A DNA stretch of 10,942 nt from Bacteroides sp. CAG:1076 (lineage in GTDB: Bacteria > Bacteroidota > Bacteroidia > Bacteroidales > Bacteroidaceae). Shown here in pieces: positions 1 through 7,776 of the stretch (the first letter of the stretch is position 1; each line of letters starts with the position of its first letter). The stretch is from contig HF993278.1 of assembly GCA_000436795.1 (NCBI GenBank), positions 33,636-44,577 on the forward strand, written 5' to 3'. The position numbers were made by a program, and so were the translations under genes. A model generated the notes under the pieces. It saw nothing but the letters and a program-made list of their open reading frames with translations, was not told where the DNA came from and ran no database searches.

Positions 1-2
1 CG

Positions 3-1859
3 ACGCTCTCCCGACAAGATGCTTCTCAAGGGAAAGACCGATACGATTTCGGCAACATCCTGAATATTGCAATTACACCCGATTCCACTGTCCGCCGTGT
101 CGGATGTTTTACTGACGCCGGTTCATGGATGGGATTTACCATTCCGCAACGAGATAAATGGATAAATGGATTCTGCGGACCGTTCAGCATAGATAACCGA
201 ATATGGTTTGCACAGTCGGCCGTCGAAGCGAGTATCACCGGAGCTACTACAACCATGGTTGCCGACTCTACGTCTTATTTTCCAGGAGAAGTTTACATGT
301 CTGCATCATCCGATGCCGGAACAATCTGCCAACGCCTGAATTTTATAAATGCATCAACTGCCTTACTTCAGGTAGAAAGCAATAGTGACAAAGGACTCAG
401 CTTCACAGCCAGACAATGGAACAACAATGTGTATCTGGAAGCCGACCGCAACAAAGTTACGGCACGCCATGCAAATGGAGAAATTATCACAATTACTTTC
501 GATTCTGACGTAACTCTTACTTGCAACGGACAAAACTATATAGCAAAAACAGCACCGGGATGTAAACAAACCGATATTGCCATTTCATTCTTCGCTTCCG
601 AAAAAGAATTGCCGGCAAGTGAACAACGTATACGGGCATTACTGAACAACCCTTCACAAGACCTGAAAGCAAATGCCGAACGATGGAACGGATACTTGAG
701 CAAGATTCTGCGTAACGATATGAAGCCGGAATACGACCGCATTGCTGTAAAATCGGCTGTTACCTTAATTTCCAACTGGCGCACACATCGCGGAGGATTA
801 TTGCACGAAGGTGTCATACCAAGTCATGCAGTCAGCTATTTTATCGGGTTCTGGGCATGGGACAGCTGGCGTTTTTCGGCAGCATTAGCAAGCTTCGCTC
901 CCGAACTGGCAAAAAACAATATCCGGGCTATGTTCGACTATCAGTTGCCCGACGGTATGATCATCGACTGCATCTATACCAATTCTGCCGATAATAATAC
1001 CCGCGACAGCAAACCGCCTTTGGTATGCTGGGCAGTAGACGAGATATTCACTCATACTCAAGATACAACTTTCGTCAAGGAAATGTATCCACAATTGCTT
1101 GCCTACTATAAATGGTGGTATAACAAACGTGACCATAACCATAACGGTATCTGTGAATTTGGTTCAACTGACGGTACCTTGGAAGCTGCCGCATGGGAAA
1201 GCGGAATGGACAATGCCATCCGCTTCGACAATACAAAAATGCTGAAAAACGCGGATGATGCATGGAGTATGGACCAGGAAAGTGTAGACCTGAACGCATA
1301 TCTTGCCTATGAATGTAAACTGCTGAAAAAATTTGCGACACTCATCGGTACACACTTCGACGGACCTGATTATAGTGATCAGATTGCCGATTATTTCTTT
1401 GACGACAAAATCGGATGGTTCTGCGACCGCCGGCTAAGTGATGGTGGCTTCATCGAAGAACCCGGTTGTGAAGGATATACTCCATTCTGGGTACAGATAG
1501 CCGACAAGAAACAAATGGACAAGGCTATAAAACTACTTACCGATACGACCAAGTTCTCAACCTATATACCTTTCCCTACGGCAGCCGCCGACAATCCTAA
1601 GTGCGACCCGAACGGTTACTGGAGAGGACCGATATGGCTCGACCAGACATATCAGGCAATCAAAGGGTTACGTAATTACGGTTACGGGGAACTTGCCGAC
1701 CAGTACACCGAGCAAGTTTTCGAACGCTGTCAAGGACTGACAGGAGATGCCCCGATACACGAAAATTATGGTACACACAACGGAGAACGTCTTCAAGCTC
1801 CTCACTTCAGTTGGAGTTCATCACATTTATTGATGATGTACGAAGATTATGGAAAATAG
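3..1859 (+). CDS. GH63 (YgjK-like) glycoside hydrolase, 5' end outside window
   Basis: C-terminal 618 residues of a glycosidase with an (alpha/alpha)6-barrel of the GH63 / MGH1-like type. The frame is open back to the left edge, so the ATG at 129 is internal and the true start, with any signal peptide, is not visible. The C-terminal part reads closely like E. coli YgjK as I remember it. Shared landmarks are WAWDSW (852-869), WESGMDN with the likely general-acid Asp at 1209-1211, a YWRGPIW segment near 1617-1640, and APIHENY with the likely general-base Glu at 1761-1763, followed by an FSWSSSHL motif near the end. Inverting GH63 enzymes cleave alpha-glucosidic linkages; YgjK prefers alpha-1,3-linked glucose. 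The exact substrate here is unknown, and a periplasmic location is an inference from the lifestyle of Bacteroidales. The gene converges on the suf cluster and has its own terminator, so it belongs to a different transcription unit whose other members may lie to the left. Confidence 0.9.
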   Translation, partial: TLSRQDASQGKDRYDFGNILNIAITPDSTVRRVGCFTDAGSWMGFTIPQRDKWINGFCGPFSIDNRIWFAQSAVEASITGATTTMVADSTSYFPGEVYMSASSDAGTICQRLNFINASTALLQVESNSDKGLSFTARQWNNNVYLEADRNKVTARHANGEIITITFDSDVTLTCNGQNYIAKTAPGCKQTDIAISFFASEKELPASEQRIRALLNNPSQDLKANAERWNGYLSKILRNDMKPEYDRIAVKSAVTLISNWRTHRGGLLHEGVIPSHAVSYFIGFWAWDSWRFSAALASFAPELAKNNIRAMFDYQLPDGMIIDCIYTNSADNNTRDSKPPLVCWAVDEIFTHTQDTTFVKEMYPQLLAYYKWWYNKRDHNHNGICEFGSTDGTLEAAAWESGMDNAIRFDNTKMLKNADDAWSMDQESVDLNAYLAYECKLLKKFATLIGTHFDGPDYSDQIADYFFDDKIGWFCDRRLSDGGFIEEPGCEGYTPFWVQIADKKQMDKAIKLLTDTTKFSTYIPFPTAAADNPKCDPNGYWRGPIWLDQTYQAIKGLRNYGYGELADQYTEQVFERCQGLTGDAPIHENYGTHNGERLQAPHFSWSSSHLLMMYEDYGK

Positions 1860-1886
1860 AATAATTTTTTCATATCACACTTTCAT

Positions 1887-1928
1887 AAAGGAAGGGTATC
1901 TCTTTAAATCGGATATTCTTCCTTTTTT
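1887..1928 (+). terminator. Rho-independent terminator of the GH63 gene
   Basis: A 14-bp stem pairs 1887-1900 with 1912-1925, including two G-T wobbles, around an 11-nt loop. It runs into a tract of six T (1923-1928). It begins 27 nt after the hydrolase stop codon. The left side has only a short A run, so it should work mainly on plus-strand transcripts. Confidence 0.85.
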
Positions 1929-2070
1929 ATGATTCTTATTTGGCTGTTACAAGTTCTTTGTCCACAGTACCTACTTCATTCGAAGGATTTCAATATAATG
2001 TCAACAAATGAAGAAGAGGATAACAGGCAGAAGAACTTTGCAAGTAAAAGAAAAGTCCTCGCTGTTTCTA

Positions 2071-2108
2071 TTTATTTTTTGTACAAACGTTTTTATTTTT
2101 TGTACAAA
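2071..2108. repeat. Two exact 17-bp direct repeats at 21-bp spacing
   Basis: TTTATTTTTTGTACAAA occurs at 2071-2087 and again, identically, at 2092-2108. The period of 21 bp is two DNA helical turns, which would place both copies on the same face of the helix. Each copy centres on GTAC with T-rich and A-rich flanks. The function is unknown. Tandem protein-binding sites or a dispersed genomic repeat are both possible. Confidence 0.8.
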
Positions 2109-2117
2109 AAATAAAAA
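2090..2117. repeat. Perfect 28-bp AT-rich palindrome centred on GTAC
   Basis: The two 14-nt halves, 2090-2103 and 2104-2117, are exact reverse complements with no loop and only G2102 and C2105 as G/C bases. Allowing two extra A bases (2118-2119), the flanking ACG and CGT also pair. It overlaps the second 17-bp direct repeat. An operator or a cruciform-prone element fits better than a terminator, because the stem is almost pure A-T. Confidence 0.8.
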
Positions 2118-2179
2118 AACGTCGCGATAAATTTCTGAAAACATGCGGACGTTTACGCCACTTTCCGCCGACGTTTTTT
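2114..2179. repeat. Two-tier inverted repeat ending in a T-tract
   Basis: AAAAAACGTCG (2114-2124) is the exact reverse complement of CGACGTTTTTT (2169-2179). Directly inside the right arm, TCCGC (2164-2168) pairs with GCGGA (2145-2149), so the two stems stack on the right side while 20 nt bulge on the left. A plus-strand RNA would end in six U, and a minus-strand RNA in six or seven U. A weak bidirectional or back-up terminator is therefore possible. The left arm overlaps the 28-bp palindrome. Confidence 0.55.
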
Positions 2180-2263
2180 CCGAAACAAGGCGAGAATTTA
2201 TACACGACAGGAAATAACTGCTGGCACCTGTCCCAAAGCAGCCGACAAACCCACTGATTACGA

Positions 2264-2324
2264 TATAAAAAATCTCCTTGCTCCAACCCTGACATTCTTT
2301 GTACAAGGTGGAACAAGGAGATTT
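2264..2324 (-). terminator. Rho-independent terminator of the suf genes
   Basis: On the minus strand, AAATCTCCTTG (plus 2314-2324) pairs perfectly with CAAGGAGATTT (plus 2270-2280). A further five pairs inside (TTCCA with TGGAG, one a G-T wobble) extend the stem to about 16 bp. The stem is followed by a run of T, the plus-strand A run at 2267-2272. It lies about 95 nt after the sufS stop codon. The loop is long, roughly 23 nt, and contains another TTTGTACAA motif (2298-2306). The plus-strand side lacks a clean T run, so the direction is minus. Confidence 0.85.
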
Positions 2325-2419
2325 CCTTTGTATAAATATTTGATTTATCAAGTGACTTTCACGTTCTCAACTGCATCGCATTATCGGCTTCCGGCATTAC
2401 GAAACAGTCGAAAAGTCTA

Positions 2420-3637
2420 TCAGAACATCTGACTTACCCGTTCGATACCGGCTGCCAGTGCATCGATTTCTTCTTTGGTGTTGTACAAGCCCAACGAGGC
2501 ACGTACCGTTCCTTCAATGCCCATCCGGTGCATCAACGGCTCAGCACAATGGTGCCCTGTACGCACGGCTATGCCTAAACGGTCGAGCAACGTGCCCATA
2601 TCGAAGTGATGGATATTTCCCACCAGGAAAGAAATAACTCCTCCCTTGTGCTCAGCTTCGCCGAAGATACGCATGCCGGGAATCTCCTTCAGGCGGTTCA
2701 TGGCATATACCGTCAGTTCGTGTTCGTAAGCTGCAATCTTATCCATTCCGATAGCCGAAACATAATCGAGTGCTTTTGCCAGTGCCGTACTGCCAATGTA
2801 GTCGGGTGTTCCTGCCTCGAACTTGAAAGGCAGCTCGTTGAACGTAGTATGCTCGAAGCTGACATTCTTGATCATCTCTCCTCCACCCTGATAAGGCGGG
2901 AGCTTGTCGAGCCACGCTTCTTTTCCATAAAGCACACCGATACCCGTAGGACCATATACTTTATGTCCGCTGAACACATAGAAATCGGCATCCAGATCCT
3001 GCACATCAATCGGCATGTGAGGAATGCTCTGTGCACCGTCTATCAGCACCGGAACCCCGTGTGCATGTGCCGTAGCAATCATTTCCTTTACGGGATTGAT
3101 GGTTCCCAGCACGTTCGAAACATGAGCCACCGATACCAGTCGGGTACGCGGAGAGAAGAGCTTCTCATATTCGTCGAGCAACAGTTCGCCACGGTCATTC
3201 ATGGGAATCACTTTCAGTACGATACCCTTACGTGCAGCCTGCAACTGCCACGAAACGATGTTACTGTGATGCTCCATGACCGAAACAATCACTTCATCGC
3301 CTTCCTTCATCTGACTGTCGACAAAGGTCGATGCCACAAGATTGATACTTTCGGTTGTACCACGCGTAAAGACAATTTCCGAAGTACTGCGAGCATTGAT
3401 AAACTTACGTACGGTTTCACGCGAAGCCTCGTGCAAGTTGGTAGCCTGCTGCGAAAGAAAATGTACGCCGCGATGTACGTTGGCGTTGACCGAATAATAT
3501 TCGTCTGTAATCGACTCTACCACTACACGGGGCTTTTGGGTAGTTGCTCCGTTATCGAGGTAAATCAACGGTTTGTTGTACACCTTTCGCGAAAGTATCG
3601 GAAAGTCTTCTCTTATTTTTTGTACATCGTAAAACAT
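2420..3637 (-). CDS. sufS: SufS, group II cysteine desulfurase
   Basis: PLP-dependent enzyme of 405 residues, normal for the family, that removes sulfur from L-cysteine to give alanine and an enzyme persulfide for Fe-S cluster assembly in the cytoplasm. The PLP lysine is K226 in the FSGHKVYGP motif and the persulfide cysteine is C364 in RTGHHCAEPLM. Both fall at the same numbers as in E. coli SufS. PLP-binding residues of the fold are visible: H123 and H124 in MEHHSN, D200 and Q203 in IDGAQS. It is the last gene of the cluster, 13 nt after sufD, and is followed by a strong terminator. The short catalytic-loop context (HHCAEPL) is that of group II, which needs a SufE or SufU partner; none is encoded nearby. 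The start is the only ATG matching the family N-terminus (YDVQKIREDFPIL). Confidence 0.97.
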   Translation of the reverse strand: MFYDVQKIREDFPILSRKVYNKPLIYLDNGATTQKPRVVVESITDEYYSVNANVHRGVHFLSQQATNLHEASRETVRKFINARSTSEIVFTRGTTESINLVASTFVDSQMKEGDEVIVSVMEHHSNIVSWQLQAARKGIVLKVIPMNDRGELLLDEYEKLFSPRTRLVSVAHVSNVLGTINPVKEMIATAHAHGVPVLIDGAQSIPHMPIDVQDLDADFYVFSGHKVYGPTGIGVLYGKEAWLDKLPPYQGGGEMIKNVSFEHTTFNELPFKFEAGTPDYIGSTALAKALDYVSAIGMDKIAAYEHELTVYAMNRLKEIPGMRIFGEAEHKGGVISFLVGNIHHFDMGTLLDRLGIAVRTGHHCAEPLMHRMGIEGTVRASLGLYNTKEEIDALAAGIERVSQMF

Positions 3638-3650
3638 TTCACACGATTAT

Positions 3651-4994
3651 TTATTTACAAATAGCACATCCCTGACATTTATTCAGCTCGCCACGGAAAC
3701 GTTTTTCTACCAGCAAGTGCAAACGGTCTTTCAACGCATCCATCCGGATATTGTCGATAACCTCGTTTACAAAGGCAAACATCAGCAACAAGCGTGCTTC
3801 TTTCAGGCTGATACCACGCTGCTGCATGTAGAACAGCGCATTTTCATCGAGTTGTCCGACCGTTGCTCCGTGCGAACATTTCACATCGTCGGCATAAATC
3901 TCCAGTTGCGGCTGAGTATACATGCGCGCTTCACGCGTAGCGCAAATATTACGGTTGGTCTGCTGCGATGAAGTACCTTGTGCTCCTTCGCGTACCAATA
4001 CCTTACCGGCAAAGGCTCCTACTGCCTGATCGTCGAGTACATATTTGAACAACTCATTGCTGGTACAGTTGGGAACCTTATGGTCGATGAACGTATTATT
4101 ATCTACCTGTTCGTTTTTGTCGGCAATTGCCATACCGCACAAGTTGATTTCCGCTCCTTGTCCGGCAAGCGTTACTTCGGTAGTATTGCGTGTCGTACCG
4201 TTGTGAAGCGTCATGCCATTCAGCAATACATTACTGTTTGCCTGCTGGTTGACGAACAGATTGTTGAAGCGAACCGTACTGTTGTGCGTTTCCTCCAGTT
4301 CATACAGGTCGAATACGGCATTTTCGCCAACGAATACTTCCACCACCTGCGTAGAAAGGAAATTCACCTCATCCATTGCATGGTCGCAAATCAACAGTTT
4401 GGCCTGCGCACCGTCTTCAAGGATTATCAGCATACGACGGTTGACCATCGTATTGACATCGGCACGTAAAATATTAACCAGCTGAATCGGCTTTTCTACT
4501 ACTACATTCTTTGGAACATACATCAGCACACCATCTTGCGCAAACATGGTATTGAAGGCAACAACCCCGTCTTTCGACGTATCGGCAAGCTTGCCATAAT
4601 ATTTTCTCACCAGTTCAGGATGCTGATCCGCCATATCTTTCAAACTGCCGAATATCACACCTTCGGGCAATTGTGCAGAAGGATGTACATGTTTGTCGAA
4701 TGCATCGTTTACCACAAAATAGAGTGAAGTACTCATGTTCGGCACATCACACTTGAACACTTCGTACGGATTGACCGGAAACTCCAGACGATTCAGGTTC
4801 AGTCCGTAGTCGGGAGCAAAATATTTGCTCACTTCCGTGTATTTATACTTCTCTTGCTTGCGTGTAGGGAAGCCCAGACTTTCGAAGTCGGCAAACGCTT
4901 TTGCACGAGGAGCATTCAGCACCTCTGCGCTATGCCGGCAAATCATCGCCTCACACTGCGAGAAAAGGTCAATATATTGTTGTTCTGCTTTCAT
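3651..4994 (-). CDS. sufD: SufD, Fe-S cluster scaffold subunit
   Basis: SufD of 447 residues, paralogue of SufB, which with SufB and SufC forms the SufBC2D scaffold on which Fe-S clusters are built. The C-terminal half shows the SufB/SufD beta-helix core. The motif VKCSHGATVGQLDENALFYMQQRGIS follows, with C373 and H375 matching C358 and the functionally important H360 of E. coli SufD. The protein ends in an unusual cysteine-rich tail, C440-x2-C443-x2-C446-K447, which E. coli SufD lacks as far as I recall. The gene starts only 2 nt after the sufC stop codon, preceded by a good AGGAG, so translation is probably coupled to sufC. The N-terminus is less conserved, as is usual for the family. Identification is firm; the role of the tail is unknown. 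Confidence 0.96.
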   Translation of the reverse strand: MKAEQQYIDLFSQCEAMICRHSAEVLNAPRAKAFADFESLGFPTRKQEKYKYTEVSKYFAPDYGLNLNRLEFPVNPYEVFKCDVPNMSTSLYFVVNDAFDKHVHPSAQLPEGVIFGSLKDMADQHPELVRKYYGKLADTSKDGVVAFNTMFAQDGVLMYVPKNVVVEKPIQLVNILRADVNTMVNRRMLIILEDGAQAKLLICDHAMDEVNFLSTQVVEVFVGENAVFDLYELEETHNSTVRFNNLFVNQQANSNVLLNGMTLHNGTTRNTTEVTLAGQGAEINLCGMAIADKNEQVDNNTFIDHKVPNCTSNELFKYVLDDQAVGAFAGKVLVREGAQGTSSQQTNRNICATREARMYTQPQLEIYADDVKCSHGATVGQLDENALFYMQQRGISLKEARLLLMFAFVNEVIDNIRMDALKDRLHLLVEKRFRGELNKCQGCAICK

Positions 4995-4996
4995 GC

Positions 4997-5749
4997 TTAT
5001 TCTCCTAATTCTTTCTTAATCCAGTCGTAACCTTTTTCTTCGAGTTCGAGTGCCAGTTCCGGTCCGGCAGTCTTTACGATACGTCCCTTGTAAAGTACGT
5101 GTACGATATCGGGCTTGATGTAATCCAGCAGACGCTGATAGTGAGTAATCACGATACAGCTCGTTTCAGGAGTCTTCAGTTTGTTCACTCCCTCAGCTAC
5201 GATACGGAGCGCATCAATATCCAGTCCGGAGTCTGTTTCATCGAGGATGCTCAACTTCGGCTCCAGCATGGCCATCTGGAAGATTTCATTACGTTTCTTT
5301 TCGCCACCAGAGAATCCTTCGTTTACGGAACGGTTGGCAAGCTTACTGTCCAGTTCCACAATTTCACGTTTCTGGCGCATCAGCTTCAGAAACTCGCTTG
5401 CAGTCAGAGCAGGAAGTCCTTTGTACTTACGCTGTTCGTTTACAGCTGCACGCATGAAGTTTACCATGCTTACTCCGGGAATTTCTACCGGATACTGGAA
5501 CGAAAGGAACAATCCTTCGTGACTACGGTCTTCCGGACTCATAGCCAGCAAGTCCTTTCCGTCGAAAGTTACCGAGCCTTTTGTTACTTCATAAGCCGGA
5601 TGACCGACCAGTACGTTACTCAATGTACTCTTACCAGAACCATTCGGTCCCATGATAGCATGTACTTCACCCGACTTTACTGTCAGGTTGATTCCTTTCA
5701 ATATCTCTTTGCCATTAATTGTGGCATGCAAATCTTTTATTTCTAACAT
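4997..5749 (-). CDS. sufC: SufC, ABC-type ATPase of the Fe-S scaffold
   Basis: Soluble ABC ATPase of 250 residues that binds SufB and SufD and drives their conformational change during cluster assembly. All nucleotide-binding elements are visible: Walker [10 protein letters not shown] (34-42, K40), Q-loop Q85, signature FSGGEKKR (146-153), Walker B LSILDE (166-171, with D170 and E171), D-loop SGLD (174-177) and H-loop H203. The signature [10 protein letters not shown] and the following [13 protein letters not shown] are typical of SufC rather than of transporter ATPases. It has no membrane segments. It sits 15 nt after sufB and 2 nt before sufD. The last codons contain the sufD ribosome binding site. 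The start gives the standard N-terminus MLEIKDLHA. Confidence 0.98.
   Translation of the reverse strand: MLEIKDLHATINGKEILKGINLTVKSGEVHAIMGPNGSGKSTLSNVLVGHPAYEVTKGSVTFDGKDLLAMSPEDRSHEGLFLSFQYPVEIPGVSMVNFMRAAVNEQRKYKGLPALTASEFLKLMRQKREIVELDSKLANRSVNEGFSGGEKKRNEIFQMAMLEPKLSILDETDSGLDIDALRIVAEGVNKLKTPETSCIVITHYQRLLDYIKPDIVHVLYKGRIVKTAGPELALELEEKGYDWIKKELGE
5002..5006 (-). promoter_or_regulatory. Ribosome binding site of sufD inside the end of sufC
   Basis: AGGAG on the minus strand, 7 nt before the sufD ATG and within the last codons of sufC. It stands out because the other starts in this cluster show only AT-rich leaders. It supports the sufD start and translational coupling of sufC and sufD. 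Confidence 0.7.
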
Positions 5750-5764
5750 AACGTTCTTTTTTAT

Positions 5765-7240
5765 TTATCCTACACTGCCTTCCAACGAAATAGAGAGCAA
5801 CTTCTGTGCTTCTACGGCAAACTCCATAGGAAGTTTGTTCAATACTTCTTTCGCATAACCGTTAACAATCAAGCCTACTGCATCTTCGGTTGGAATACCA
5901 CGCTGGTTGCAATAGAACAACTGGTCTTCCGAAATCTTCGAAGTGGTAGCTTCGTGTTCAACAACTGCCGTTTCATTGTGTATATCCATGTAAGGGAATG
6001 TATGTGCACCGCAATGACTTCCCAACAACAAAGAGTCGCACTGACTATAGTTGCGGGCATTGTCTGCACGTTCCGATACACGAACCAGTCCACGATATGA
6101 GTTCTGGCTCTTTCCGGCACTGATACCTTTACTTACAATGGTAGAGCGAGTATTCTTTCCCAGATGAATCATCTTGGTACCCGTATCGGCCTGCTGGTAA
6201 TTGTTGGTTACCGCAACCGAATAAAACTCAGCTGTAGAATTATCTCCACTGAGGATACAGCTTGGATATTTCCATGTGATAGCAGAACCGGTTTCCACCT
6301 GTGTCCACGACAGTTTACTGTCTACTCCCTTACAGTTTCCTCGCTTCGTTACAAAGTTGTATACGCCTCCCTTACCTTCAGCATCACCCGGATACCAGTT
6401 CTGTACTGTGGAGTATTTTACTTCGGCACGGTCTAATACAACAATTTCTACGATAGCGGCATGCAACTGGTTCTCATCGCGCATCGGCGCCGTACATCCT
6501 TCCAGATAAGAAACATAACTATCGTCATCGGCAACAATCAGTGTACGTTCAAACTGTCCGGTATTCGCCGCATTGATACGGAAATAAGTAGAAAGTTCCA
6601 TCGGGCAACGTACTCCTTTAGGTATATAGACGAATGAACCGTCACTAAATACAGCCGAGTTCAAAGCTGCAAAGAAATTATCGCGATAGCCCACAACAGA
6701 GCCCAAATATTTCTTCACCAAATCCGGATGCTCACGTATGGCTTCACTCATGGAACAGAAAATAATTCCTTTTTCCATCAGTGTTTCCTTAAAGGTTGTC
6801 TTTACAGAAACAGAGTCCATAACGGCATCTACCGCCATTCCGCTCAGCGCCATCTGCTCTTCCAGCGGAATACCCAGTTTATTAAATGTTTTCACCAGTT
6901 CAGGGTCTACCTCGTCCATGCTTTTCGGCCCTTCTTTCTTTTGAGTCGGATCGGCATAATACGAAATAGCCTGATAATCTATTTCAGGAATATCGAGATG
7001 AGCCCATGTAGGCATTTCCATTGTCAGCCAGTGACGATAAGCTTTCAGACGGAACTCCAATAACCATTCCGGTTCACCCTTCTTGGCCGAAATTAATCGT
7101 ACCACATCTTCATTCAATCCCTTTTCAATGATATCTGTATGCACTTCCGTAGTAAAACCATATTTGTATTTTTCCTGCGTAAGCTGCTTTACAAACTCGT
7201 TTTTCTGGGATTCTTCCTTTTTATTGAGTTCTTCTTGCAT
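5765..7240 (-). CDS. sufB: SufB, Fe-S cluster scaffold subunit
   Basis: SufB of 491 residues (E. coli: 495), the main scaffold of the SufBC2D complex, where sulfur from SufS is received and the nascent Fe-S cluster is built in the cytoplasm. Key residues align by position from the C-terminus with E. coli. C401 in [10 protein letters not shown] equals C405, the persulfide/cluster site. H429 and E430 in VEHEATTS equal H433 and E434. The end, [19 protein letters not shown], is nearly the family consensus. The N-terminal helical domain includes [15 protein letters not shown], also a family hallmark. It lies 12 nt after cvpA and 15 nt before sufC, so it is the first suf gene of the presumed operon. 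No Shine-Dalgarno sequence is seen; the leader is AT-rich, as is common in Bacteroidota. Confidence 0.98.
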   Translation of the reverse strand: MQEELNKKEESQKNEFVKQLTQEKYKYGFTTEVHTDIIEKGLNEDVVRLISAKKGEPEWLLEFRLKAYRHWLTMEMPTWAHLDIPEIDYQAISYYADPTQKKEGPKSMDEVDPELVKTFNKLGIPLEEQMALSGMAVDAVMDSVSVKTTFKETLMEKGIIFCSMSEAIREHPDLVKKYLGSVVGYRDNFFAALNSAVFSDGSFVYIPKGVRCPMELSTYFRINAANTGQFERTLIVADDDSYVSYLEGCTAPMRDENQLHAAIVEIVVLDRAEVKYSTVQNWYPGDAEGKGGVYNFVTKRGNCKGVDSKLSWTQVETGSAITWKYPSCILSGDNSTAEFYSVAVTNNYQQADTGTKMIHLGKNTRSTIVSKGISAGKSQNSYRGLVRVSERADNARNYSQCDSLLLGSHCGAHTFPYMDIHNETAVVEHEATTSKISEDQLFYCNQRGIPTEDAVGLIVNGYAKEVLNKLPMEFAVEAQKLLSISLEGSVG

Positions 7241-7252
7241 ATACTTTTTATA

Positions 7253-7765
7253 TCAGTCTATTAGTTGTTTAGTTACATTCTTTATAGTCGGATAAAAAAT
7301 ACCCGAAAAATCTTCAATCGGATGATATAACACAGAAGCCTGCTTGACGGTTGACTTTATTAAGTTATCTTTAGAATCGACAAACTCAATAAAGTGTATA
7401 ACAACACCGACAAGTAGCATATACTTCAATACACCCAGACCTGCCCCCAACATACGGTTTACTAAACCCAACTGGACAATATCCATAACCCTTGTCAGAG
7501 CTGAAGCCAGCATCAAAAATACGACTGGAACCAGCAGCCATATTAAGATGAAAGCTATAACCTGAGCAAATGTCAGCGGGGTACCTAACTCTTCTGCCAG
7601 TTTCTCTCCTACCGAAGCAAACAAAGCACGAGCTATAAGCAGACCTGCTATCAGTCCTACAATAGAGGCGAGTTGTTTAATAAATCCTTTTGTGAATCCC
7701 AATACACCTCCTATACCTATCACTATTATAATAATCCAATCGAGGACTGTCATATTCACTTCCAT
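7253..7765 (-). CDS. CvpA-family inner membrane protein
   Basis: Integral membrane protein of 170 residues of the CvpA (colicin V production) family. Four hydrophobic segments are visible at about residues 8-25, 32-50, 67-90 and 107-127. The family motif lies before the last one (GLVNRMLGAGLGVLK). The pattern GFTKGFIKQLASIVGLIAG after segment 1 is typical. The short C-terminal part is soluble. CvpA proteins are linked to colicin V export and envelope stress in enterobacteria; their biochemical role is unclear, and none is shown here. The gene stands 12 nt before sufB and is probably co-transcribed with the suf genes. The start is uncertain. The ATG at 7765 gives the longest form, but the ATG at 7753 (166 residues, MTVLDW) has a GGAAG 5 nt upstream and matches the usual family N-terminus better. 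Confidence 0.88.
   Translation of the reverse strand: MEVNMTVLDWIIIIVIGIGGVLGFTKGFIKQLASIVGLIAGLLIARALFASVGEKLAEELGTPLTFAQVIAFILIWLLVPVVFLMLASALTRVMDIVQLGLVNRMLGAGLGVLKYMLLVGVVIHFIEFVDSKDNLIKSTVKQASVLYHPIEDFSGIFYPTIKNVTKQLID
7759..7763 (-). promoter_or_regulatory. Possible ribosome binding site favouring the later cvpA start
   Basis: GGAAG on the minus strand, 5 nt before the ATG at 7753. The upstream ATG at 7765 is preceded only by a T-rich tract. This favours, but does not prove, the shorter 166-residue protein. Confidence 0.4.
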
Positions 7766-7776
7766 AAAAAAGGAAA

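Larger units (their letters stand above)
1929..2263. other. Gene-free stretch between convergent genes
   Basis: About 335 bases between the two facing terminators. Short open frames exist on both strands (for example 61 codons at 1929-2114 plus, and 116 codons at 2001-2351 minus). They run through the repeats and the terminator stem and resemble no protein I recognise, so I do not call genes. The left part (1929-2070) shows no clear Bacteroidota promoter (TTTG / TAnnTTTG) on either strand. The middle (2071-2179) holds the repeats and palindromes listed separately. In 2180-2263 I see nothing. Confidence 0.6.

Noticed and set aside
129..131. ATG at 129 as the start of the GH63 gene
   Set aside because: The frame is open and protein-like back to the left edge (FGNILNIAITPDSTVRRVG), so this Met is internal.
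2001..2351. Minus-strand open frames of 116 and 82 codons beyond sufS
   Set aside because: They pass through the suf terminator stem and the AT-rich repeats (the repeats give FVQKIKTFVQKIN), have no ribosome site and match no family I know.
2325..2419. A 12-codon open frame (MPEADNAMQLRT) after sufS on the minus strand
   Set aside because: Too short, without a ribosome site, and just ahead of the terminator; it is best read as the sufS 3' untranslated region.
2606..3664. A 352-codon open frame on the plus strand opposite sufS
   Set aside because: It lies entirely antisense to a well-conserved sufS, resembles no known protein and has a His/Cys/Arg-rich composition typical of a shadow frame.
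5099..5746. A 215-codon open frame on the plus strand opposite sufC
   Set aside because: Antisense to sufC, whose motifs are all intact; the composition is that of a complementary-strand artefact.
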